64,000 nt of DNA from Linanthus parryae (taxonomy: Eukaryota; Streptophyta; Magnoliopsida; Ericales; Polemoniaceae): assembly GCA_023055425.1 (NCBI GenBank), contig JALGPY010000005.1, forward strand, positions 81,199,495-81,263,494. Direction: 5' to 3'. Positions 22,680 to 34,167 of this stretch are shown piece after piece (the stretch's first letter is position 1; every line of letters begins with the position of its first letter). Position numbers and translations under genes: made by a program. The notes beneath the pieces were generated by a model. The model saw only the letters and a list, made by a program, of their open reading frames with translations. It had not been told where the DNA came from and did no database searches.

Positions 22680-24471
22680 ATAAGCAAGTGGGAGGACTGT
22701 AGAACTTGAAGAAATTCAAGAATGACAAATCACTGAACCGATTATGAAACATGAACCGGAACCACAAGTATTTGTGGAACAGCCTGTTCAGGTAACACAA
22801 GAGCTTCGTAGATCTAGTAGAGTGCGCCAGGAACCTGAGAGGTATGGACTTTGCGTGACCGATTTTGGTGACACAATGACCATAGATGATGAGCCTACTG
22901 CCTATGAAAAAGCCGTAAAAGGGCTAGACTCTCAGAAGTGGCTAGAAGCCATGAGATCCGAGATGGAATCCATGTATGCCAACAAAGTATGGACTTTGGT
23001 GGAACCACCCGAAGGGGCGCGGCCCATAGGGTGCAAGTGGGTCTTCAAGAAGAAGGTCGACATGGATGGTAATGTGATTACCTATAAGGGCCTATTGGTG
23101 GCTAAAGGATTCAAACAGATTCATGGTATTGACTACGATGAAACCTTTTCACCTGTCGCTATGACCAAATCCATCCAAATTCTACTTGTAATTGCAGCAT
23201 ACTACGACTATGAGATTTGGCAGATGGATGTCAAAACAACATTCCTTTATGGTAATCTCCTCGAGGACGTGTATATGATACAGCCGGAGGGTTTTGAGGA
23301 TCCAAAGAAAGCCAACAAAGTCTCTAAACTGCAACGATCCATTTATGGATTGAAGCAAGCTTCTAGGAGTTGGAATCGACGTTTTGATGAAGTAGTCAAA
23401 GAGTTTGGCTTCATCAGAAACGAAGATGAGTCTTGTGTCTACAAGAAGGTTAGTGGGAGCTCTGTAGCTTTTCTGGTCGTGTATGTGGATGAAATACTAC
23501 TCATTGGAAACAACGTTCTGATGCTACAATCTGTTAAAGATTGGCTGGGGAAGTGTTTTTCAATGAAGGACTTAGGGGAAGCAGCCAATATACTCGGTAT
23601 AAAGATATATAGAGATAGATCTAAGAGACTGATAGGCCTAAGTCAAAGTACATATATTGACAAGGTGTTGAAACGGTTCAACATTGCAGGATTCCAAGAA
23701 GGGATTCCTGCCCTTGTCACATGGAATTTCTCTTTCGAAGAGTGGTTGTCCTTCCGATGAGATTGAGAAGGAACGCATGAGTATAATTCCCTGTGCCTCG
23801 GCCATAGGATCTATCATGTACGCCATGTTATGTACCAGACCAGATGTGTCATATGCCTTGAGTATGACAAGCAGATACCAATCCAATCCGAGTGAGAGTC
23901 AGTGGATTGCAGTCAAGAACATCCTAAAGTACTTGAGAAGAAATAAGGATGCTTTCTTGATATTTGGCGGTGAGGAAGAGTTGCGTGTAAGGGGTTACAC
24001 TGATGCAAGCTTCCTAACCGATAGAGATGATTTTAGATCACAGTCGGGATAATTTGTTTTGCCTGAATGGAGCAGCGGTGAGTTGGAAGAGTTCCAAGCA
24101 AGAGACGGTGGCTGATTCTACAACAGAGGCTGAGTACATTGCTGCTAATGGCGCAGCAAAGGAAGCTGTCAGGATCAGAAAATTTGTTTCTGAACTTGGT
24201 GTGGTTCCTAGCATTGCGGTTCCAGTTGAGTTGTACTATGACAACACTGGGGCGATCGAGCAATCAAAGGCCCAGGTCGCACAAGAAATCCAAGCACATG
24301 CTTAGGAAGTTCCATCTGATTCAAGATATTATCGATAGAGGAGACGTTCGGATATGCAAGATTCCTACAGATGAGAATCTGTCAGATCCACTTACAAAGT
24401 CGCTTGACCAATGGAAGCATGAAGGGAACACTAGGAGCATGGGCATACGAGATGCGTCAGATTGGCTCTAG
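22680..24471 (+). pseudogene. Element A reverse transcriptase and RNase H, copy 2
   Basis: Same content and lesions as 1-1757, including YVDE at 23482-23493 in the RT catalytic box and the frameshifts near 23720 and 24050. Two coding changes differ from copy 1: T to A at 24171 (Trp to Arg in the AAKEAV-xI region) and C to T at 24303, which adds a stop after QAHA in the short RNase H frame. Together with 1-1757 this shows the two copies drifting only after both were already inactive. Confidence 0.93.
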
Positions 24472-24474
24472 TGC

Positions 24475-24484
24475 AAGTGGGAGA
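24475..24484 (+). promoter_or_regulatory. Polypurine tract of element A, copy 2
   Basis: AAGTGGGAGA one base before the 3' LTR start, the usual plus-strand primer of copia elements. Confidence 0.85.
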
Positions 24485-24485
24485 C

Positions 24486-25908
24486 TGTTGAAATAGATGC
24501 CCTAGAGGCAATCTAGTTTAGTATGAATTAATTATGGCTAGAATATTCATTGTACTATTTATTGGATATTTAATATAATTAAGTCCTTAGATTTATAATC
24601 GTTTTGTTTACCTTAAATATCCCTAGTTTAGTATAATGATTAATGGGACAATTATCTATAGACTAGTATGGGGTTGATTTGATATGGAGGTATCATGATC
24701 CAACACATGGGTGTGCACTAAGGGTAATGGCGCACTGGATTGGCCCATCTCCGAGAAGGCTACATACACGTTATGTTAAGTCACAAGTGCTTCTCAAGGT
24801 GCAATGGTATTGTCATCCTTAGACTTGAAGTCGCTAGATATTCTACTTGTGGATTATTGTGATTTTGTAGCGTTAAACGCTACACCGTAACTGGGTAGTT
24901 ATAAAGGCGTGTTTTGGATACAATAAGAAGCAAGCTTAGAGATCGTAGTGGACGTAGATAGAATTTTTCCCTCCCATGTCACGGGAGCAAATATCCGAGG
25001 CCACTCGAGGGACAGCTCTTATAGAATGTCTGGCCAGACTCAAATAAATCAATATGGGATATTGATGTTATTTGCACAAATAAGGCTATTCCCATGGATC
25101 GAGAAACTATGGATTGGATATACGAGTGTGACTTTTATGTCTCGTGTACAATCCGGATATAGATACAAAGGGATGACACAATTACTTGTACAAGGTTTGT
25201 CGGATGACTATTCTATTAGTTGGCTAGAATGGATGTTTTGCTAGAAACCGCTCCATATTAGCAAATTGTTGCTACCCAACTATATAAAACCTATGGGGTC
25301 ACATGCTATATAGAGTTGAACTAGATTTGGGAATTAATTAATAGGATTAATTAATTAATTAGAAGGATTTGCAACGCCTTGCAAACTTAGTGGGACTATT
25401 TTGCAAGGAAGGGACTAAACCGAATTCTAGTAGGACTAGAATGGGTCCTTTAGGTAGTTGGCAAGGATTTTTTGGACTATATAAAGGACACTCCTTCCTT
25501 CCTTCCAACACTTATGAGCCTTTAGTTCATAACTTGAGTGGGAGAGAACAAAAATGAGAGAGCAAGCAAGCAAGGAGGGACCCGTCCGCCCCCTGTTGCC
25601 GCGACCCATCCCGTCGGCCCAAGGAGGACAAAACCCCTTGTTTCCTCGCGTTGTGTGATATCTTCTTCCTATTCCTCCATTCCAGGCTAACACAAAGGAG
25701 TAGGAAGATCTAGAATTCAACTCTAGGCGTTGATCAACTATAGAGAACGTGACACAATTCACGTTTTAAGTCATCACAGGAGAAACCCTAAGGTGTGTAA
25801 CTTGATTTCTTCCCTTACCATCGTTATGTCTCTTGTCCTGTGATTCTTGGAGGGTATTGCATGGATAATATTGTTTTTGCGCTGCGTATCCATGATCAAA
25901 ACCCTACA
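24486..25908 (+). repeat. 3' LTR of element A, copy 2 (1423 bp)
   Basis: TGTTGA...CCCTACA. It is nearly identical to 1773-3195. The TATA-like TATATAAAG is at 25478-25486. Confidence 0.94.
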
Positions 25909-25913
25909 GTTTA
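25909..25913. repeat. Right target-site duplication of element A, copy 2
   Basis: GTTTA, matching 18410-18414 exactly. Confidence 0.93.
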
Positions 25914-26742
25914 TGTTGTACAACTCCTGTTTTTGAAAATGATAAGTTTCCAGATCATGTTTATAAACTTGACAAAGCTCGTTAAGGTTTGAAACAAGCT
26001 CCAAGGGCTTGGTATGAAATATTGTCAAAGTGTCTGCTTGAAAATGATTTCAAAAGAGGATTTGTAGACAAGACCCTTTTCATAAAGACTCGTGAGAAAG
26101 ATTTACTTGTAGTTCAGATTTATGTTGATGATATTCGATTTGGAGATACTAATTATCTTCTATGCAATGATTTCTCAAGTCTTATGAGCAGGGAATTTGA
26201 AATGAGTATGATGGGAGAGTTGAACATCGTCCTTGGACTTCAAATAGATCAATTGAAGAAGGGCATATTTCTGCATCAACGCAAGTATGCTAGGGACTTG
26301 CTAAACAAGTACAACATGTCTCAATCCAAAGAGATCAAGTCTCAAATGAGTTCTACACTATCTTTAGAGAAAGATGATTCTGGTAAGAATATCAATGTGA
26401 AAGAGTACAAAGGTATGATTGGATCATTACTATACCTTACTACAAGTAGACCATATATCATGTCCAGTGTATGTATTTGTGCAAGATTTCAAGCTGATCC
26501 AAAGGAATCACACTTAACTGATGTGAAGATAATATTAAGATATCTCAATGGTACCAAAGACTTAGGGATTTGGTATCCAAGACATTCTAACTTCTCTTTG
26601 CATGGATTTTCAGATTCTGACTTTGCAGGTTACAAAGTTGATAGAAAAAGCACTTCTGGAACTTTTCAATTTATTGGATCATATCTGATCAGTTAGCACT
26701 CCAAGAAATAGTACTTAGTGGCTCTATCAACATCTGAAGCTG

Positions 26743-26828
<86 letters not shown>

Positions 26829-27153
26829 ATATGCTGGTGTATGTTGTTCACAAGTGTTCTGGATTGCTCAACAGTTGAGGGATCTTTGATTCGACTTCAG
26901 AAGTATTCCCATCAAGTGTGACAACACTAGTGCAATATCTATTAAAAAGAATCCAGTACAACATTCAAGAACCAAGCATATTGATTATGGACATCATTTC
27001 ATCAGAGATCATGCTGAGAAAGGTGATATTGTTCTTAAATTTGTTTCTACTAACATGCAAATTGCAGATATCTCCACTAAAACATTGCCAGATGAAAGAT
27101 TCTCAGCTCTAAGACTGGACTTAGGCATGCTAAATAAGGATGCATTGGTTTAG
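25914..27153 (+). pseudogene. Sirevirus B pol, 3' part, copy 2
   Basis: Same reading as 3201-4393 with the intact YVDD box and the same stops. Visible differences are T to C at the codon giving KYAR instead of KYTR, one change near 26714, and the long AT expansion. It ends LNKDALV and a stop at 27151-27153. Confidence 0.9.
26746..26832. repeat. AT microsatellite inside B RNase H, copy 2 (expanded)
   Basis: The tract is 87 bases against 40 in copy 1, with interruptions TTAT near 26791 and TCTAT near 26826. It is the single largest difference between the two tandem copies. Confidence 0.98.
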
Positions 27154-27611
27154 GTGGAGCTTGAGGTAAGGAAGGTAAGTTATTATGTGTTTCAAAGGTT
27201 TGAACGGATTTTCAAAGCCTTGAAAATCTATTCAAAACTTTGGTTTTATGTGTTTCAGTTTAACATCATTTAAAGACCTTGAAACTATTCTCAAAGCCTT
27301 GAAAATTAAGTCTGATAACTGTTTAGTGAATAAATCATGGATCATTCAGTATTGGGTGCTATCTTTGTAGATATTTGCTCAATATTGCCCCTAACTTTTT
27401 CAAAATTGATTTTCAGCCAAATATTGTATTAAATTATTTATTTCCAACGACTTCAAAGATTTGAATCTTTGTTGATCATTACAGATCTTTTAAGATCTGA
27501 AAAATATTGCAGTTTCCTTTTCAAATACAAACACTCTGAGTATTTGTCTCCTTCTCTTTTCCTTCACTCCGTATCACATCTAGCTCTCTCTATTCTTCTC
27601 CCCAAACCCTA
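27154..27611 (+). other. B spacer between pol and env-like frame, copy 2
   Basis: As 4394-4851, with three substitutions seen (near 27290, 27550 and 27583). Noncoding; CCTTGAAA-type motifs kept. Confidence 0.6.
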
Positions 27612-28391
27612 ATGAGCACTAGAAGAGCCTCATATAGAATCAAGATGGCCGGAGGTTCAAAACAGAGTACAGAGAAGAAGAGAAAGACAGCAATGGATGA
27701 GGTTCAAGAGATTAAGGGAGACTCCAGTTCTAGAACACCTAGTGGAGACGCAGTTGCAGAGCTTCCTCCACAAAATAAAAATGCTGATAAGGATGCAAAT
27801 CCCTCCTCAGATAAGAAGAAGAAGAAGAAGAAAGAGATGGCTGCTGCAGAGAAGCAACCAGAAACAAATATCTCTAACCCCAAGAATTTTAAGAAAAAGA
27901 AGAAGCAAATCAAGCTGAAAAAGGGAAAAGAAAGGTAACAGAGGAATAGCCAGAAGACAATGTGGAGAAAGCATTGCATATCTACTCAAAGAATATTGCT
28001 CCTGATGAATCTTGGTTCATCTCAAATACTTCAAAAGGTCAGTGGCTAGATGGTTTTGCTTCTAGACCTATTGCTTTCTGTAACTTGGTCAACATGCATG
28101 TGTTAACTGGAATGAATCTCAATTGCATTACCATGTTAAAGAAAAGATCTTTGTGGTTCATGCTAAATCCTCCTCAACTAGCATACCCTAGGCTTACCAG
28201 ACTAGTTTATCTCAACATGAAGCAACTTATGAATTCCCCACACTTGGTAATCAAGACTGTAGGTGCTGGTGTTACTATGGAGTTGGATCATTCTGAGTTC
28301 TCAACTGTTCTGGGCTGTCCGAAGAGGTATGACACACAAAATCATCCACCCAAAAATGAAGCTTTGAAATTGGCCAGACAGAAATTCTTTC
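27612..28391 (+). pseudogene. Sirevirus B env-like gene, N-terminal half, copy 2
   Basis: Identical in layout to 4852-5631: basic N-terminus, lysine run, frameshift near 27940, central domain (SWFISNTSKGQWLDGF; LDHSEFSTVLGCP). It is cut at 28391 by element C after the TSD CTTTC (28387-28391). In this unit the C-terminal half really is present downstream, at 40216-41185, so the B env-like gene is complete apart from the C insertion and its frame breaks. Confidence 0.77.
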
Positions 28392-28985
28392 TGTAACATC
28401 ATGTTGTGCAAGGCTTGAAATAGTTCAGCTATTTCAAGGCCTTGAACCAGCTTTCAAAGCCTTGAATCGGTTATCAGAGACTTGAAAATAGTTTAGCTAT
28501 TTTCAAGGCCTTGAAATTGGATTCAAAGCCTTGAAAAAGCTTATGCTGTGTGAACATTCTTTGGGGGAGTTTTCTTCAGAGCTCTATGTGTTTGATTCCC
28601 TCTCTATATTTTATATGTTTAATTCACTGTTATCAGATGATGAAAGAAAAATTATTCTAACACATTTAAACATAGAATATCATCTGTTTCAATTTCATAT
28701 TGTAGGAAATTTTGTTTCTAAGTTTTGCAGGATTGTTTTCTAAACTGAATTGCTGCAGATTTGGAAATAATTGTACACTTTGATCCTGTGATCAATCATA
28801 CTTGCATGACAGCTTCTCATGGTGTTTAAATGAAAGATTACAACAAAATATCTGAAGATTGTGATCTTCCAACCCTTGGAGAAGATGTCAAAAGAAGTCA
28901 AACTCTGTTGCCTACAAAATAGGAAGTTTGTTGTTGAAAATCTGGAAAGATTGGCAGAGCTGTTTGATGTTTAAATAGAGCTCAA

Positions 28986-31900
28986 TGAAACGAATTCTTA
29001 CGTGTTACGCAAGTGCACGGTTCAAGTAATATAGGGTAATATTTCAACCCCGAGTTTTATCGATCCCACGAGGACAAGCTTAAGACTATTTAATTAGCAC
29101 TTAGAGTATTGTAACAGGAGGAAGAATTGTGATTACTAAGGCATCACCCACAAACAAGTGACTGAAATTAAATAACAATTAAACTAATCTTTTTTTATTT
29201 TTATTTTAGTAAAACAAATATGAAGAAACTAGGCTATCTCTACATTACCTAGGGCTGTAAACGATTTCCGGAACAGCAAAGTAACACGTTAATCCTATTC
29301 TAGTTAAGCCGAGTAATAGTACTGACAATATCCTCCCGGTCTCATGTCGTTCTACGTCACGGTCTACTTGGTGTCCTGTCTGTCCACCTACGTCTAACGA
29401 TCCGTTCTATTAGGCTAACGACAGTGCACGGGATGATGTCCTCTCAGTCCACCACCACACAAACACCTCACTATCTCCTACCGAAATAAGCTAGTTGTGA
29501 CCGTTTCCCTAGGGCTGTAAACGACCCCACTAAGGCCAATCCTACACACTTCTCTTCTCAGTGATTAAGGATTGTTGTTCATATCTCATCACAACTAGGT
29601 CTAAGCCGCTCTCACGCACTCGCTAGCTAAATAATAAGTCCGGTTAATTACTCCATTCATGCCAAGGATTAAGCATAGCATATAAACAATTAGCTAAAAC
29701 AAACACTAACATTAAGAAAGATTAAAATCTATGAAGAAAACGAAGATTTATGAGTTATCAATTCCTACCCTAGCCGTGTCAATAGACTAAGATCTTTGAT
29801 AACTCTGTAAAGAGTTATATTTCTTCTACGTGTTTACTATCATTTTGCGTACATTACGGGTAAAAATATGAGTTTTGTACTGTGAATACGAGGATTTTGT
29901 GTAAATAAGCAAGTTGTGCTTAAGTTACAAGTCCGAGCATTTTCTAGTTGATTTGAGCTATATTTGTCATATTTTATGCCTGGTATTTGTTCTTGTTTGA
30001 TTCTCAGTTACCGGAGGCTCGAAAGTGGAAACGAACTTCAGAACACAAGTAAAGGCCAAGGAATTGACTAGTGACGGAGAAGCGAGGAAATGAGCTGCTT
30101 TGGAGATCAAAACTTGTGAGTAAAAGCCTTCTTGTAAGTCTGCAATACCATTGCTACCTTCACCACAATTACCTCCAATTAACTCACCACAAGCCATTCT
30201 CCACCAAACTGTAAACATCAGTACACTCCCCCTTATCTACACTAATCAATTAACACCCCTTAAGCCAACAATGCTACAAACCAACCTAACCTCCATGACT
30301 ACACAGTACCTAAAACTACCAATCAACCTATAGCAACCTAAAAACAAACAATCCTCCCAACAAATACCCAAACCATCCATTACACAAACAATTAACCCAA
30401 TATTATTACCTACAACAACCTATTAACAATCCACCTCCAATTAACCTTCACCATCAGACCATTACTAAGCCACTGCCACCTAATACCTTCACCAACTATT
30501 ATTTCAATTCAACAAACCTGTAATTGCCTCCACCAATCCAAATCACCTACCTCCTTCATTACCTAAAGCTCCTCTGACCCCGATCAATTACCAGAACCTA
30601 GCCTCTATAACCGCGACCCAAAGACATCAAACACCAACTGGAAGAGACCCATCACCGAAGCAAAACAGAACATCAAAGCAGCACAGAATCACCAAGGCAA
30701 CACAGAGAAAGAAAGAGAGAAGAAAAACCAGAAATCAGCGCCACAGAAGCTGCAGTTGCAAAACAAGCAAAACCCAGCACCGCAAGAACCCAGAGGCTGA
30801 ATCACCGCAGACTCAGACCCAATCCAGCAAGAAGGAAGCCAAGAACTGAGTGAGGAAAAAGAAGCAGAGGAAAAGATGTTCGCGTGGATTTCGTGCGAAG
30901 AATTGAAAACACCCTTCTGCTGTGGTTGTGACTGGGGCAAAATTGCAAATAAATAAAACTAAAAGAACAGGAAGGAAACAGGTTATTTATGAGGAACCTA
31001 GGGCTTGTCAAGACTCTAACAATCCTCGGGGTCACATTTGAAAATAAAGAAATTTCACATTAAGTTGAGCTACGGGTGTGATTTACGAAGGCAGAAAGGG
31101 GGCTAATGATTATTTTGCATCATTCACGATAGAAGACGAAGAAATGAAAGGAAGAAGGCGGAAGAGGACGAAGAAGACGAGCTTGGATCTTCCGGTTATT
31201 TCTTCTATTTCTTCTCTCTTTTCTTTACTTCTATGGAAGAACTCTTGTTATCTAATAGTTTTATGAATAGCTAGATTTTTTTACTAGGTTCTATGGAGAT
31301 GAACCTAGGGTTTATGCAATAGCCAATTTTCCAGATTTATGCTATTGATACATGTTTCGATTCTTTTGATTGTATTGTTCTTCTTTGATATCGTATATCT
31401 TGATCACTATGGATATCGACACGTCTTACGAGACAAGAACAACTTTAGAGAGAAGAATTAATATGTTATTAGATTCGTAGCTTAAAGGCTATTAACTAGT
31501 TAGTTGGATTGGTTGTTCTGAAATTAATTCTTAGCATAAACGGAGTCGCGAACCGGTTAGGATAGCTTTATAGGTGGGTGCTTGAGAGAGACACTACCTA
31601 TGAACGAGAAAAAGAAATTAGTCCCGAATCATTGAGACTGAGAGGTGAGATGATAGGACTGGTCGTGTGAGGGTAGATTCGATTGTTTAGCGTTATACGT
31701 GGGAATTGGTGGACCGAGACGACCCAGTGATTGGCTTAACGTTAGGCGGTTAGAACCATATCAGTAGACGTCGGTGGACCGACAGGACCCGTAGTCGACT
31801 GATAGCTAGAACGACAAGGGACCGAGAGGAGATTGTCAGTGCTATTACCCGGCACAACTAATTAGATGATAGCGTGTTTCAGTACTATATCCGGAACTGT

Positions 31901-33035
31901 CTAAAACCCTAGGGGATCCATAGATCACCTAGTTATTTCTCCATATTTGTTTATTAATCAGAAAGAAATACAAAAATATTAGCTAGTTGTTTATTTCAAT
32001 TCTTAAATCAAGTTCTTCCTCCCTGTTATAGTACTCTAAAGTAATCGACTAACTAAACAATCTCAAGTTTGTCCCTGTGCGTTCGACAACCTGAGTTTTA
32101 ATACTCAATCTTTATTACTTCGATCGTGCACTTGCGTATACACGTAAGATATCGTGTCAATCTTCAACAAGTTCATGAATTCAAATGTCATTGAATAGAT
32201 CAAATCAAAAGCATGAAACAAAGTCTTAAATCCGGAAAACATAATTGTGTACATAAACCCTAGGCTCTCTAGAGAAGCCTAGCAAAACGTCTAACTACTA
32301 CTTGAAATCGTAGAAACACAACAAAGTTTCTCTATACCAGTGATTAAAAGAGGGAAGAAGAGATCAAACGCTAGAAATCGTGAAGATTGGCGCGATTCGG
32401 GCTCTTCTCCTTGCTTGAGGTTGCTCCCAATGGAGTCTCCTTGCTCTCCTCCTTCTTCTTGTCTCTCTGGATGCGTGAATGATGATAATTTCGTCCCTAG
32501 TTCGTCCTTCCTTCATAACCCCCAAAAGTATTCAGTAATTGCACAATAGCCCCCTAAAATCTGCTCCTGACTTCAAAACGCGATATCTTCTTCGTCCGAA
32601 CTCGAATTTAGCTCCGTGACCTATCGATGGAAATCTCTCTGAGCCTACTTTAAAATGGTACTGGGCTCACATCAAAATGAGTTTTAGAACTCCGGCTATT
32701 GTCAAAATATTGCAGACGGGTCATCCAAGCTCCTCCTGTTCGGCTTCTCTTGACTCCACTTGAGCTCCCGTTGTTTCCGTAGTTCGTTCCATTCCTTCTA
32801 TCAACCGATTAGCATCCGTCCCTGCCAAAACAACATGAAAAAAAATACCAAGCGATTATATTTGACAAATAACAATGAAATATGCATAGAAAAAGCCCGG
32901 ACTAACAATATAGTACATGGTAGCAACAAGTGATAAAACGATCTTTATTCTCTAACATTAGACTCAAATAATTCTCAAATACCTATTAACATGTGGTAAA
33001 TGCTAAAGAATTATAGCCCCTAAAAGGTGCTATCA
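28986..33035 (-). mobile_element. Athila-like solo LTR D, copy 2
   Basis: Minus-strand TGATAGCACC...CGTTTCA with the TSD CTCAA at 28981-28985 and 33036-33040. It contains the second solo LTR as in copy 1. A few substitutions are visible, for example near 32710 and 32736. Confidence 0.88.
29797..32159 (+). mobile_element. Gypsy-type solo LTR inside D, copy 2
   Basis: TGATAACTCTG...ATCGTGTCA with the TSD ATCTT at 29792-29796 and 32160-32164. It is one base longer than copy 1 owing to an indel near 31692. The G-poor tract is preserved at about 30141-30720. Confidence 0.88.
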
Positions 33036-33470
33036 CTCAATTCTGAAGCAACAAGATAAAACACTCAACGGGAAAAACAAAGAAAAATTACTGGATTGAC
33101 AAGCATCAAAGAAGTTCATCATTCTTCCAATCCATACACAGAAGATAACTTCATACTTCACTGCATTTCTATACACTAGGTGTTCTTCTGTATTGTACTC
33201 AATTGGTAGATAATTTATGTATTATCTCTACATTCATTCTCAAGGATTTTTCAAAGTGAACAATAGAGAATTCTTAGTGAACCAGTTAGCTAGAGAAGGT
33301 ACTAGACCAGTTAGGGAAAACCATAAGCTGTAACAGAGTAAGGGAACTCTATGAGCTTGAGTTCTAGGGAGTAGCTTTCGATCAGTAAGAATTGTGTTGA
33401 AAATCCTGCAGGGATCTAATCCCTGAGGTAGAGAGGTATTTCCCAGTGGACTGAACTCTATAAATCACTT

Positions 33471-34167
33471 CTTTCAACACCTTGAAATTCCTACTGCTGG
33501 TGAGGGGTCTATCAATTCTGGAATTGGTGTGCTGAATGAGAAAGCTTTTGAGAATATTGGAGTGGTTAAGATCAAATAAAAGGTTTGGAAGTTGTATTCT
33601 GATTTGACAGAAGAAGAGCTCAATGCAAAGAAGTTTGTCAAGCCCAAGACCTTGACCCCTACTTCAAGCCAGACCTCTGAGCCTCCTTATTTGTCATCCA
33701 TCCTTCAGAGACAAGATGTTCTAGAGATGGATAATAGTGAGATCAAAGAGAATCATCATAGGTTTGAGACTGATATCTCACAGGTGAAATACATGGTTGA
33801 AACTATCTTTATAAGAATGACTGTGTTTGATGTTCCTGAGGATTAAGAAGGTGCCAAGAATGGTGGCTCTGAAAAAAACTTGCCAAGTGAACATTCCAAA
33901 CAGGAAGAGGCTGCTCCAGTCAAAGATAAAGGAAAGCGGGTGGTAGTTGGACAAGCTGCTCACGAATGAGATGAAGTAAACAGTCCGGACTCAGATGATT
34001 CGCTGATTACTCTAAAGAAGAAGAATAAATCTCCAAAGACTTCCTCTAAGGACAAGACTGAAGAAGTGACTGCTGCTAGTGAGAATGAAGAGGAACAAGA
34101 AGAACAGTATAATATTGACGAAGACAGTGAGGAAGAAGAGGGAGATCATGATGGATATGAAGACCCA
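33471..34167 (+). pseudogene. Displaced env-like C-terminal fragment in C, copy 2
   Basis: As 10711-11407, with the same stops and the same two joins. It is a shared chimera older than the duplication. Confidence 0.82.

Larger units (their letters stand above)
18415..25908 (+). mobile_element. Angela/Tork-type copia element A, complete insertion (7.5 kb)
   Basis: It has a 5' LTR (3'-truncated), leader, gag, protease, integrase, RT, RNase H, polypurine tract and 3' LTR in copia order (integrase before RT), flanked by a perfect 5-bp TSD inside Sirevirus B. The two LTRs differ far more than the two tandem units do, so A inserted long before the duplication. Multiple stops and a missing primer binding site make it defective. 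Confidence 0.93.
28392..33470 (+). repeat. 5' LTR of Sirevirus C, copy 2, split and 3'-truncated
   Basis: Same structure as 5632-10710. It is interrupted by D at 28986-33035 and stops five bases after its TATA box. One change near 33438 makes GGTATTTCCC where copy 1 has GGTAGGTCCC. Confidence 0.87.

Noticed and set aside
26718..26921. Open frame with an Ile-Tyr run
   Set aside because: It is the translated AT microsatellite plus broken RNase H remnants, not a separate gene.
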